From: Pseudomonadales bacterium
GTDB taxonomy: Bacteria > Pseudomonadota > Gammaproteobacteria > Pseudomonadales > Pseudohongiellaceae
Direction of reading: 5' to 3'
Assembly (NCBI GenBank): GCA_024234365.1
Contig: JACKOK010000001.1
Span: 248,001 to 312,000, forward strand
DNA length: 64,000 nucleotides
The translations under genes and the position numbers were made by a program. Below the pieces are notes generated by a model, which was not told the origin of the DNA, made no database searches, and saw only the letters and a list, made by a program, of their open reading frames with translations. Shown in pieces: positions 9,788-18,667 of this stretch. Within the stretch, counting starts at the first letter, position 1, and each line of letters starts with the position of its first letter.

Positions 9788-11476
9788 TCAATCGTAGACG
9801 CTGCAGTTGCGCCCCTGCCGCTTCGCCTTGTAGAGGTGTTTGTCTGCCAGTTCGATAAGGTCGAGCAGTTGATTGTCTGCGTCCGGTTCGAGGCAGCTGA
9901 CGCCGATGCTGATACTGACGATGCCCAGCGTGGGAACCTGAGTCAGCGCATGCTCAATGCCTGAGTCGATGACGGCGAGACGACATTTCTCGGCCAGTTG
10001 CACCGCCTGCGCAAGCGTGGCATCCGGAGCCAGGATGGCAAATTCCTCACCCCCGAAACGGGCCACGACATCGGAGCTGCGCCCGGCAACCTGGCTCAGG
10101 ATATTGGCGATTTTTTTCAGGCATTCGTCGCCCTGCAGATGACCGTAGTGGTCGTTGTAGAGCTTGAAGAAGTCGATATCGATCATGATGAAGGATATTG
10201 GGGCGTGTGCACGCCGTGCGCGATTCCACTCCCTTACCAGGCTGATGTCCAGCATGCGGCGATTGTTGATGCTGGTCAGCCCGTCCACGAAGGAATAGCG
10301 CTCCAGTTTTTCATTCAGTTCCCGCATTTCCATTTCTGCTGTCTTGAGCTCGGTGATATCACGGGCGCTGGCAGCGAAGCCGCGGAAATTCGCCTCGTCG
10401 TCCTGCAGGGGATAATACGAGACGTTCATATAACGGCGTTCATGGTTGGGGAAATCAAACCAGACGCTGTAATTGATTTTGCTCCCCTGGCGCAATGCTG
10501 CAATTTTGGGGCGCAGCACCTGCGCAAAAAATGTTTCACCCAACACGCTGCTGGCACTACGCCCGGGCAACTCTTCCTTTTGCAGACCAAAGGCGTTGGC
10601 ATAGGCCTCGTTCGTGGCTCGGTAGTGGATGTGCTCGTCAAAGATCGCCAGCAGATCCGTGGAGGCCGACACGATATCGTCGGAGAGGGTGAGTCTGTCC
10701 CGCAATGAAACCTGGGCGGTGATGTCTTCCAGAAAAACCACAAAATAGTCCGGATGCCCCTGTGCATCACGGATCAGGGAAACGGTCAGGTGTCCCCAGA
10801 TGATTTTGCCGTCCTTGCGGACACAGCGGGTGTCGAGGCAATAGGACTCCCGCCGGGCGCTGACCAGCTCGGCCAGCATGATTTCATCCCGGGGTAAATC
10901 GCCTGGATAGCTGATGTCACGATAGGCCAGGGTGCGCAGCTCCTGTTCGCTATAGCCCAGAATATCGCAGAGCTTCTGATTGATCTCCAGCCATTGCCCA
11001 TTGATATCAATGCGGGCGATACCGATGGCGGCATGAGAGAAAATGGCCTTGAACTTGGCTTCACTCGCACGCAGTTCTGCTTCGGCCTCCAGGGTGTCGG
11101 TAATATCGACAAACTCGGCCAGGCGGTAGGTTTCCTTGTCCACCTGAAACAGTTTGGGAGCGACCTGCGTATGGCGAATCCCGCCGAGCCGCGTTCGCAG
11201 GGACAATTGATAGGGCTGGCTGAGATTGCCGGAGAAGACCGAGGACAGGAAGTGCCGCTGCTCCTCAGGAACCAGATCGATTGCCCGCATGCCAATAATC
11301 GCCGCAAGCGGGTAGTCGATCAGATCGAGAAAGGCCTGGTTGGCGCCAATGATCACGCCATCCCGGCTGACAACGAAAGCACCAAAAAGAAAGGACAGGC
11401 TATCGACAATGCCCTGTGCACCTTCGTCCCGGTATATCTGCGAAAGGAACTGGTCAAGTTTATTGCGGTTGCCCAA
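9788..11476 (-). CDS. PAS-PAS-PAS-GGDEF diguanylate cyclase
   Basis: Three PAS-like sensor domains (about residues 20-130, 140-255 and 262-375) precede a GGDEF domain (about 390-560). The catalytic motif is GGEEF (475-479). An intact product-inhibition I-site (RSSD, 466-469) sits at the usual five-residue spacing, so the protein should make c-di-GMP and be feedback-inhibited. No membrane segment is seen; it is a cytoplasmic sensor of unknown input. It converges on the DUF305 gene with about 25 bases between stops. Confidence 0.93.
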   Translation of the reverse strand: MGNRNKLDQFLSQIYRDEGAQGIVDSLSFLFGAFVVSRDGVIIGANQAFLDLIDYPLAAIIGMRAIDLVPEEQRHFLSSVFSGNLSQPYQLSLRTRLGGIRHTQVAPKLFQVDKETYRLAEFVDITDTLEAEAELRASEAKFKAIFSHAAIGIARIDINGQWLEINQKLCDILGYSEQELRTLAYRDISYPGDLPRDEIMLAELVSARRESYCLDTRCVRKDGKIIWGHLTVSLIRDAQGHPDYFVVFLEDITAQVSLRDRLTLSDDIVSASTDLLAIFDEHIHYRATNEAYANAFGLQKEELPGRSASSVLGETFFAQVLRPKIAALRQGSKINYSVWFDFPNHERRYMNVSYYPLQDDEANFRGFAASARDITELKTAEMEMRELNEKLERYSFVDGLTSINNRRMLDISLVREWNRARRAHAPISFIMIDIDFFKLYNDHYGHLQGDECLKKIANILSQVAGRSSDVVARFGGEEFAILAPDATLAQAVQLAEKCRLAVIDSGIEHALTQVPTLGIVSISIGVSCLEPDADNQLLDLIELADKHLYKAKRQGRNCSVYD

Positions 11477-11601
11477 GTGTCAGTCTCCGGGTTTGAACAT
11501 GCCATCCATGAATGAAGGTGTTTTTCATGGCGCTTGTCAGGATTCTACAGAATTTTCGCGCACTGAACAGTTGGGCCCGATGGAGTGCACAAGGGGGGCT
11601 G

Positions 11602-13308
11602 CTAGAAGGAGGTTCTTGCCTCCACCACCAGTTGCATGGATTTTCCGCCTGGAATCTTGCTGCCCAGCGGATAAGCCAGGTCGATGTGAATGATGCGGGC
11701 TTCGTCGGTCTTGCTGGGCGCCAGTCGCAGACCCAGCCCCACGTTGCTGAAGGTGCGTCCGGCTCCCCAGGTGCTCTTGCCGTAGACACGCCCGACATCG
11801 ACAAAGCCGGCAACGCCCACCCGGAACAATTGCAAGACCTGGTAATCTCTGAACATGCGCTCCTCCGCAGTAAACTTCACCATCGCATCGCCGTTGAGAT
11901 AGTGGCTGTCAAATCCGCGCAGGCCGGAGCTTCCTCCCAGGCTCAGTTGCTCGCTGCTGTTCAGGTTGATGACTTTGCTGGCCGACAGACCGAGATAGAG
12001 CGTGCGGTGTTCTGTCTGGCCCCGATGAAAATCCACATTGGCATTGATGCGGGTGTCCTCCCATTCCCGCGCAGAGGGACTCCAGCGTGCGCGCCAGTCT
12101 GCCCGCCACTGCAGCAGCATCTTGGCCCGGGAAAGGAGGGTGTCGGCATAGCGGCCGTTGAGAATGACGCGCCCACCACTGTTAGGGGCAAAACCAATGC
12201 TGGCCAGGAAGGAGCGACCGAGCAGCAGGTCTTCGGTGCGATAGATCTGGCTGATGTTATAGGCGACGGCGTATTTGTCCTCGATGCTCTCCAGCTCCAG
12301 AAAAGGATAAATCATGTGCAGATTGTCGGGCAGCAGGGCGGGTGAAGGGTATCTGCTGCCAGCGGCGTAGCGGTAATCTTCCTCGCGCAGGCCGTAGCGC
12401 AGCCGGGTGGTGACCCCGTTGACGAGCCCGCTTGCAATGCCGCGGGACAACTCGGCGGTGTCCAGTGTCCGGTCCACCTCGCTTATACGTTTGCCGAAGC
12501 GATACTGATAGAGCATCTCCCGGGTGGATTCGTAGCCGAACTTCCACGCTCGCTGCGCATCGAGAGCGTAGAAGGGCAACTCATATTCAGCGAGGTAGTG
12601 ATAGCCGTCAGTACTTTTGTCCGCCTGCAGTTTGAGCACGCGATGGGTGTTGCCGATATTGGGGTTCTCGAAGGCCAGTTTGTAAGTGCTGCGATTGGCA
12701 TCATTGCTGTAGAAAAGGGAAACCCGCTGGCCGCTGCCCAGGGCATTGGAATCCCGCAGCCCGATATCCATGGCATTGTCGCCACCGCTGGTATGGAAGG
12801 AAAAACCGGGCACCAGTGTCCATACTTCCCGCGTGACCACTTCCAGATCCACCGATTGTGCACAGCGATTGAGTACGCGAATCCGGGCATCCGAGGCGTA
12901 TTTCTGCTGCCGCAGAAGACGCTCGTTTTCCGACAGCATGCGCGAGTTGATCGTATCGCCCTTGCGGAACAACAACTGGTGCCGGATCACCTGCTGTCGT
13001 GTCGGGATGTGAACCCGATTGATCCAGCGGAAGAGCCGGGTGTCTTCCCGCGGGTTGTCAGGGTCGAAGATCGGTAACTGATTGATCCGGATGTTGCGCA
13101 CCAGATACTGGCTGGAGTCCAGATCAAAGGATTCACGGCTCCCCCAGCGGGAGATGTCCTCGGTAAAATCAAACCCGGAACCGGCAGGGACGGAAACCTG
13201 TTCGCAATCGCTGCCGGCTTGGGCAAGTGCCACGGTGCAGCAGAGCGAGCCCACACCGAGTAGCAGGGCCGGGGCGAGAATGGAATGGCGTGATCGGGTG
13301 AGGGACAT
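11602..13308 (-). CDS. Omp85/BamA-like outer membrane surface antigen
   Basis: The 568-residue protein has a signal peptide ending near VALA-Q (residue 30). One or two POTRA-like segments follow (about 70-165, including 'RQQVIRHQLLFRKGD' and 'LLRQQKYASDARI'). A C-terminal D15/surface-antigen beta-barrel starts about residue 220, with 'GLRGFDSHYLNGDAM' (the VRGF/Y motif region of Omp85 lid loops), and the chain ends in SF. It is shorter than BamA (about 800 residues, five POTRAs), closer to TamA- or patatin-associated forms. It probably inserts or translocates proteins or lipids at the outer membrane; no partner gene lies beside it. Confidence 0.85.
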   Translation of the reverse strand: MSLTRSRHSILAPALLLGVGSLCCTVALAQAGSDCEQVSVPAGSGFDFTEDISRWGSRESFDLDSSQYLVRNIRINQLPIFDPDNPREDTRLFRWINRVHIPTRQQVIRHQLLFRKGDTINSRMLSENERLLRQQKYASDARIRVLNRCAQSVDLEVVTREVWTLVPGFSFHTSGGDNAMDIGLRDSNALGSGQRVSLFYSNDANRSTYKLAFENPNIGNTHRVLKLQADKSTDGYHYLAEYELPFYALDAQRAWKFGYESTREMLYQYRFGKRISEVDRTLDTAELSRGIASGLVNGVTTRLRYGLREEDYRYAAGSRYPSPALLPDNLHMIYPFLELESIEDKYAVAYNISQIYRTEDLLLGRSFLASIGFAPNSGGRVILNGRYADTLLSRAKMLLQWRADWRARWSPSAREWEDTRINANVDFHRGQTEHRTLYLGLSASKVINLNSSEQLSLGGSSGLRGFDSHYLNGDAMVKFTAEERMFRDYQVLQLFRVGVAGFVDVGRVYGKSTWGAGRTFSNVGLGLRLAPSKTDEARIIHIDLAYPLGSKIPGGKSMQLVVEARTSF

Positions 13309-13435
13309 GACGAATCCAGGACCGTTGGAAACCTGGTGCTACGCTATGCCCGTATTCTTAAGAGGGAATTAAATAAGCGGGTTTGCTGTTCTGGCATGAG
13401 CAGGATAGAACCCAGGGGGGAAAAGACGCCGCGCC

Positions 13436-13975
13436 TCAGTGCCGAAAATACTGAAAGGGATTGATGAAGATGCGTCGGGGGAGGTAAGTGGAGCGTGGCA
13501 GGTTAAGGGTCAGGGAGGTTAACAGATAGATCACAAAAACCCGCAGGAGGACCGCCAGAATCAGCGTAAAGCTGGGATGGCTCAGCGCGTACAACCACAG
13601 GTAGGGGAGATCCATCAGGAAATTCAGCGTGGCAATGATGGCGGCGGCTCCCAGCAGGAGTTCGCATTTATGGAATCGGGTCCAGCAAATCATCACCGCG
13701 GCGGCATAACAGTAGACCACCATGCCACGAAAAATCGTCATGGAGTTATCTGCTTCGTAGGTGCTCACGCTCAGTTGCAGCCAGTAAACCACGCGGTCGG
13801 GGAAGAGCACCATCAGGGTTGCCGAGAGCATGCTGAGCAGCAGCGCGAGTTGCAGTTTCAACATGAACAGCCGGTCTCTATCCTGGTCGGCGTTCCCGCC
13901 ATGACCAAATGCAGTCAGGGCATCCAACTCTTCCGAAGACAGAAGAGAGTTGTGGTCTTCGCGATGATCTGGCAT
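13436..13975 (-). CDS. Small predicted inner-membrane protein of unknown function
   Basis: The protein (about 179 residues) has a short charged N-terminus and four hydrophobic segments ('LQLALLLSMLSATLMVLF', 'FRGMVVYCYAAAVMI', 'LLLGAAAIIATLNFLM' and 'FTLILAVLLRVFVIYLLTSL'). I recognise no family. The frame stays open to an ATG at 14053, but the extra residues look like translated intergenic DNA. None of the candidate starts has a good ribosome site, so the 5' end is uncertain. It lies upstream of the Omp85-like gene on the same strand with about 130 bases between them. Confidence 0.6.
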   Translation of the reverse strand: MPDHREDHNSLLSSEELDALTAFGHGGNADQDRDRLFMLKLQLALLLSMLSATLMVLFPDRVVYWLQLSVSTYEADNSMTIFRGMVVYCYAAAVMICWTRFHKCELLLGAAAIIATLNFLMDLPYLWLYALSHPSFTLILAVLLRVFVIYLLTSLTLNLPRSTYLPRRIFINPFQYFRH

Positions 13976-14419
13976 TGACGTCAAAGCCACCATTTTTCGA
14001 GAAAATCCGAGTCTAAGACGATTTGCACAGCTGGTCAATTTTTGTACATCCATTTGTGATGAACAGCACAGGGAACGAGCACTTTATCACGCAATGTGAG
14101 GACTTGTAATACGGAATGCCTGCCGGTGTCGCAGCAAAACAGACATTCGTCCACGTCAGTGAAAGGGAGGGGAAAAAACCGCGCAAAAACCCGTCATTTT
14201 TCGGAATAACGGTGTGCAGAGGATTTCTGAACGTTTGAGCAGAATCGACAGCGCTGTTGTGTGGAAACATCGTCTTCCCGTCAGGGCTTGCGGCAAGGGC
14301 AGAAGCGGTGGAGTAGACTTGCGCCGCAAGAACACCTATTCTCACAGACCCTGGGGGACTCTTTGAGTCAGTGATCCCCTGGCGAAATTCTCCACCCGAA
14401 TAAGAATAAAGGAGCAACC
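13976..14419. other. Divergent intergenic region
   Basis: Apart from possible extra N-terminal codons of the minus-strand gene, I see no gene here. The stretch must carry the divergent promoters for the small membrane protein and the NHL lipoprotein. GGAG at 14411-14414 is the ribosome site of the latter. Confidence 0.5.
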
Positions 14420-15625
14420 ATGGCATCATCACGCATTCTCTTGTCCAGCCTTTGTGCCAGCCTCATGCTGGCCGCCTGCAGTGAGCCGGCGTCAAACAGC
14501 AATACGAGCGCGAGTGCGGCACCGGCACCCGTTGCTGCCGCAGCCCCCATGGGTATGAGCCATGAGGACGCCCAGGTCGGCAATATCATCACCGGCGCAG
14601 GCATTGAGCAGCCGAACCCTGTTGTGACCCAGAACTGGGGGGCATTGCCCGCCGGTCGTAACTGGGGGTCCACCGCCGGGATCGATATCGACCCCACCGA
14701 TGGCAATGTCGTCGCCTATGAGCGCTGTGGGGCAGGCAGTTTCGGTGCCGGGGCTCCCGTGACCTGTGACACCAATCCGGTTGACCCGATCTTCAAGTTT
14801 GACCCGGCAACGGGCGCGGTTCTCAAGAACTTCGGCGCGGGTGTTTTCGTTACCCCCCATGGCATTCATGTGGATAGCGAAGGCAATGTCTGGGTGACGG
14901 ATTTTGCGGTGAACCCCGAAGGCACCAAGGGGCATCAGGTGCACAAGTTCAGCCCGGATGGCGAATTGCTGATGAGCCTCGGCACGGCCGGGCAGGCCGG
15001 CAACGATTCCGCGCACTTCAATCAGCCCAATGACGTCATCGTCGGCCCTGACGGCAGCATCTATGTCTCCGATGGGCACAATGCCCAGGGCATGCTGTCC
15101 ATGCAGGCCATGGCGGAAGGGCGCGCCAACGGCGAAACCTCTCGCATCATGAAGTTTGCGCCAGACGGCACTTTCATCAAGCAATGGGGGCAGATCGGGG
15201 TGCGTCACGGCGAATTCCGCACCCCTCACGCCATGGAATTTGACTCCCAGGGTCGCCTCTGGGTGGCCGACCGTGGCAATCACCGCATCGAGATCTTTGA
15301 CCAGGACGGCAATTATCTGGAATCGCGCTATGCCTTCAGCCGTATCAGCGGTCTGTTCATCACCGATGATGACATGCTCTATGCCATCGATTCGGAGTCC
15401 AGCCCCACCAGCCATCCCGGCTGGCGCAACGGGGTGCGCATCGGCAGCATCGACAAGGATATCGTGACCGGCTTCATCCAGCCCTTTGAGCGCGAAGACC
15501 GTCTCGCTCAGGGAACTGCGGGTGAAGGGGTTGCGGTGGATGCCAACGGCAATGTCTTTGCTGCCGAAGGGCCTAACTCCCTGAACCAGGCCGGCGGTGC
15601 TTTCACCAAGTATACGGCCCGCTAG
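14420..15625 (+). CDS. NHL-repeat six-bladed beta-propeller lipoprotein
   Basis: A lipoprotein signal peptide with lipobox LAAC (Cys20) is followed by a low-complexity Ala/Pro linker. A propeller of NHL blades then covers about residues 70-400 ('HGIHVDSEGNVWVTDFAV', 'FNQPNDVIVGPDGSIYVSDG', 'TPHAMEFDSQGRLWVADRGN', 'GVAVDANGNVFAAEG'). This resembles the peptidyl-alpha-hydroxyglycine amidating lyase/SMP-30-like propellers, but catalysis cannot be claimed. It should be anchored in the periplasm or outer membrane. Good SD (GGAG, 5 bases before ATG) and its own terminator indicate a single-gene unit. Confidence 0.88.
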   Translation: MASSRILLSSLCASLMLAACSEPASNSNTSASAAPAPVAAAAPMGMSHEDAQVGNIITGAGIEQPNPVVTQNWGALPAGRNWGSTAGIDIDPTDGNVVAYERCGAGSFGAGAPVTCDTNPVDPIFKFDPATGAVLKNFGAGVFVTPHGIHVDSEGNVWVTDFAVNPEGTKGHQVHKFSPDGELLMSLGTAGQAGNDSAHFNQPNDVIVGPDGSIYVSDGHNAQGMLSMQAMAEGRANGETSRIMKFAPDGTFIKQWGQIGVRHGEFRTPHAMEFDSQGRLWVADRGNHRIEIFDQDGNYLESRYAFSRISGLFITDDDMLYAIDSESSPTSHPGWRNGVRIGSIDKDIVTGFIQPFEREDRLAQGTAGEGVAVDANGNVFAAEGPNSLNQAGGAFTKYTAR

Positions 15626-15655
15626 ATCGCTACTGGCCTACCCGGTACGCATACG

Positions 15656-15705
15656 AAACGCCGGAGTCGCCTGAGAGACAGGTGAGCTCCGGCGTTTTCT
15701 TTTTT
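15656..15705 (+). terminator. Intrinsic terminator of the NHL lipoprotein gene
   Basis: AAACGCCGGAG (15656-15666) pairs with CTCCGGCGTTT (15687-15697); the apical part CCTGAGAGACAGG can pair further. A T-rich run (TTTTCTTTTTT) follows. Confidence 0.88.
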
Positions 15706-16042
15706 GGTAAATGAACCTGTCATCCCAGTACTTCTGTCAGCCTGAATGCCTCCCGCAAATAAAGCCTTCTCAGCGGAATCCATAGGGTGCCCGCGATAAG
15801 GTTTTCATTCATTAAAAAAATGAAATACGGTAATCGGAATTTCCCAATATCCCCCTCATGTCTGTGTGTCTAATATCGCAACCTCTATCGCAGCCCCGCG
15901 CCCGGCAAGATGCCAAGGATTCGTTGCTGCCAAGTTCCGTGCGGTCTGCTTTTTGATTATCTCAATGGGGCCACCTGTCCCAGAGTGATGCAGGTGCAGA
16001 CACATGAAAATAATGAAAGACATCTAAATACAGGAGAGCGAG
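15706..16042. other. Intergenic region upstream of katG
   Basis: No gene is visible. AT-rich patches around 15805-15850 may hold the promoter. AGGAG at 16032-16036 is the katG ribosome site. I do not see a convincing OxyR or Fur site by eye. Confidence 0.4.
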
Positions 16043-18250
16043 ATGTTCAGAAAATCCCTTATTGCCATCAGCATGGCAGCAATCAGTGGCACCCCCTTGC
16101 TGGCGAGTGCTCAGGAGTCCATGCGCAACAACGACTACTGGTGGCCGAACCGCCTCAGCCTCGAGCCTTTGCGCCAGAGCGAACAGGTCATCAATCCCCT
16201 GGGCGAGGAGTTTGACTACGCCGCCGCGTTTGCCAGCCTGGATCTCGCTGCCGTGAAGCAGGACATTACCGAATTGATGACCACTTCCCAGGACTGGTGG
16301 CCAGCCGATTTTGGGCACTATGGCCCCTTCTTTATCCGCATGGCATGGCATAGTGCGGGAACCTATCGCGCGCTGGACGGCCGTGGTGGGGCGGACGGTG
16401 GCATGCAGCGTTTTGCGCCGCTGAACAGCTGGCCGGATAACACCAATCTGGACAAGGCACAGCGCCTGCTGTGGCCGATCAAGCAGAAGTATGGTCGCAA
16501 CATCTCCTGGGCGGACCTGATTGTGCTGTCCGGCACCGTGGCGATGGAGTCCATGGGCTTTGAAACCCTGGGCTTTGCCGGTGGTCGTGCAGACGCCTGG
16601 CAGGCCGATGAAGTGAACTGGGGCTCCGAGGGCGAGTGGCTGGCTGCAGACCGTCGCGAAAGCAGTGGCGAGCTGCAAGCCCCCTTCGGTGCAACCCAGA
16701 TGGGCCTGATCTATGTGAACCCGGAAGGGCCGGGAGGCAACCCGGATCCACAGGCCGCGGCAAATGCCATTCGTGAGGCTTTCGGACGCATGTCCATGAA
16801 TGATGAGGAAACGGCAGCCCTGATCGCCGGTGGGCACACCTTCGGCAAGGCTCACGGTGCTGCCTCCCCATCGCAGTATGTCTCTGCAGAGCCCGAGGGT
16901 GCCGCTGTCGAGGAACAGGGCCTGGGCTGGAAGAACAGCTATGGCAGCGGAAACGGGGCGGACACCATCACCAGTGGTCTGGAAGGGGCCTGGACGGTGA
17001 ATCCGGCCGCGTGGACCCACAATTATCTGGAAAATCTCTATGGCTATGAGTGGGTGCAGACTCGCAGCCCGGCTGGAGCCGTGCAGTGGGAGCCGGCCGG
17101 TGGTGCCGCGGCCAATCTGGTACCGGACGCACACGATGCCTCCACGCGCCACGCACCGATGATGTTCACCACCGACCTGGCGCTGCGGGTGGACCCGGCC
17201 TATCGGGCCATCACCACGCGCTGGCTGGAAAACCCGGAGGAATTCGAGGGTGCCTTTGCCCGCGCCTGGTTCAAGCTGACTCACCGGGATATGGGGCCGC
17301 GCAGCCGCTATGTTGGCGCCGATGTGCCGGAAGACGTGTTTGTGTGGCAGGACCCGGTGCCGGAGGCTGACTACCAGCCCATCAACGATCGTGATATCCG
17401 CCGCCTGAAGTCCGATATTCTGGCCTCCGGCCTCACGGTATCCGAACTGGTGCGTACCGCCTGGGCCTCGGCCTCCACCTTCCGCGAAACCGATATGCGC
17501 GGCGGGGCCAATGGTGCCCGTGTGCGTCTGTCTCCCCAGAAGGACTGGGCGGCGAACAATCCCGCAGAGCTGAGCCGGGTGATCGGGGTGCTGGAAGGCA
17601 TTCAGAGCGACTTCAATGAACGCCAGTCCCGCCGTCAGGTTTCCCTGGCGGACCTGATCGTACTGGGCGGTGTGGCAGCGATTGAAAAAGCCGCCGACGA
17701 TGCGGGCTACGAGGTGGATGTGCCGTTCGTTCCCGGTCGTACCGATGCCAGCCAGGAGCAGACCGATGTGGTGGCCTTCTCTTATCTGGAGCCCGGGGCA
17801 GACGGTTTCCGTAACTATTACGGGAATGGTAATTCCCGTTCTCCGGCGGAAATGCTGATTGAAAAGGCGGCGCTGCTGGACCTGACTGCGCCGGAAATGA
17901 CAGCGCTGATTGGCGGCATGCGGGCACTGGATGCCAATACCGGTGGCAGCCGTCACGGCGTGTTGACGCAGCGTCCGGGCACGCTGAGCAACGATTTCTT
18001 CGTAAACCTGGTGGATATGTCCACCCAGTGGACTCAGGCGAGCAATATGCCGGGCATCTACGAAGGGCGTGACCGGGCGACGGGTGCCGTGAAATGGACG
18101 GCGACCCCGGTGGACCTGGTGCTGGGTTCCAATACCGAGCTGCGCGCAGTGGCCGAGTTCTATGCGGCGGATGACGGCGAAGAGAGATTCGTCACGGATT
18201 TCGTTGCAGCCTGGAGCAAGGTCATGATGGCGGATCGCTTCGATCTGTAA
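16043..18250 (+). CDS. katG: Catalase-peroxidase KatG with N-terminal signal peptide
   Basis: The 735-residue bifunctional heme enzyme breaks down hydrogen peroxide. The distal triad Arg99-Trp102-His103 lies in 'RMAWHSAGTYR'. The proximal heme ligand is His265 in 'GGHTFGKAHG', and the duplicated C-terminal peroxidase-like half is complete. Unlike cytoplasmic KatG it begins with a clear signal peptide (cleavage near ASA-QE, about residue 23), so it is expected in the periplasm like the KatP/KatG2 type. SD AGGAG lies 6 bases before the ATG and a terminator follows, so it is monocistronic. Confidence 0.97.
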   Translation: MFRKSLIAISMAAISGTPLLASAQESMRNNDYWWPNRLSLEPLRQSEQVINPLGEEFDYAAAFASLDLAAVKQDITELMTTSQDWWPADFGHYGPFFIRMAWHSAGTYRALDGRGGADGGMQRFAPLNSWPDNTNLDKAQRLLWPIKQKYGRNISWADLIVLSGTVAMESMGFETLGFAGGRADAWQADEVNWGSEGEWLAADRRESSGELQAPFGATQMGLIYVNPEGPGGNPDPQAAANAIREAFGRMSMNDEETAALIAGGHTFGKAHGAASPSQYVSAEPEGAAVEEQGLGWKNSYGSGNGADTITSGLEGAWTVNPAAWTHNYLENLYGYEWVQTRSPAGAVQWEPAGGAAANLVPDAHDASTRHAPMMFTTDLALRVDPAYRAITTRWLENPEEFEGAFARAWFKLTHRDMGPRSRYVGADVPEDVFVWQDPVPEADYQPINDRDIRRLKSDILASGLTVSELVRTAWASASTFRETDMRGGANGARVRLSPQKDWAANNPAELSRVIGVLEGIQSDFNERQSRRQVSLADLIVLGGVAAIEKAADDAGYEVDVPFVPGRTDASQEQTDVVAFSYLEPGADGFRNYYGNGNSRSPAEMLIEKAALLDLTAPEMTALIGGMRALDANTGGSRHGVLTQRPGTLSNDFFVNLVDMSTQWTQASNMPGIYEGRDRATGAVKWTATPVDLVLGSNTELRAVAEFYAADDGEERFVTDFVAAWSKVMMADRFDL

Positions 18251-18276
18251 GATCAGGCACCTGTTGCCATTAAAAG

Positions 18277-18313
18277 ACGGGAGCATGCCCAGCGCATGTT
18301 CCCGTTTTTTTTT
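18277..18313 (+). terminator. Intrinsic terminator of katG
   Basis: A 12-bp stem with one G-T pair (ACGGGAGCATGC with GCATGTTCCCGT) is followed by eight or more T residues. Confidence 0.92.
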
Positions 18314-18667
18314 GTGCAGGAAAAATACGGCTCTACATCTGTGCAGCACAGAAAACCCACGCCCCAAACTGAAACATTCCTGAACGCACCAGCGTAAAGC
18401 GCTCTTGCCAGTCTGCACCCGATGCGTGCAGGCAACATTTTTGTGCTGGTATAAAACGTAAAAAACTTCTGCTTTATTCCATGATTTGTGCGCCGATTTT
18501 GGGCAAATCAAAAAAATGTGACCTCCAAAAAAGCATGTTTGATTTCTGGCTTGCTTCTTGCTCAAACCATTTCAGCTAGTAACTGAGTAAAAAAATTATT
18601 GAGATCCAAACCAGTTCAGGCCGCGACTCCTTTTTCAACTATCGAGAACTGTGCAGAGGTTATTTGA
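18314..18667. other. Intergenic region upstream of the interrupted TBDR
   Basis: No gene is visible. The last 200 bases are AT-rich with runs of A (around 18509-18535 and 18589-18600) and likely carry the receptor promoter. GAGGT at 18656-18660 is the probable ribosome site. Confidence 0.4.

Noticed and set aside
13976..14053. N-terminal extension of the small membrane protein
   Set aside because: In frame with an ATG at 14053, but without a ribosome site and reading like translated non-coding DNA; the later ATG seems better.
15962..18565. Very long open frame antisense to katG (867 codons)
   Set aside because: It is an antisense shadow of the well-supported katG gene: low-complexity His/Arg/Gly-rich translation, no ribosome site, no family resemblance.
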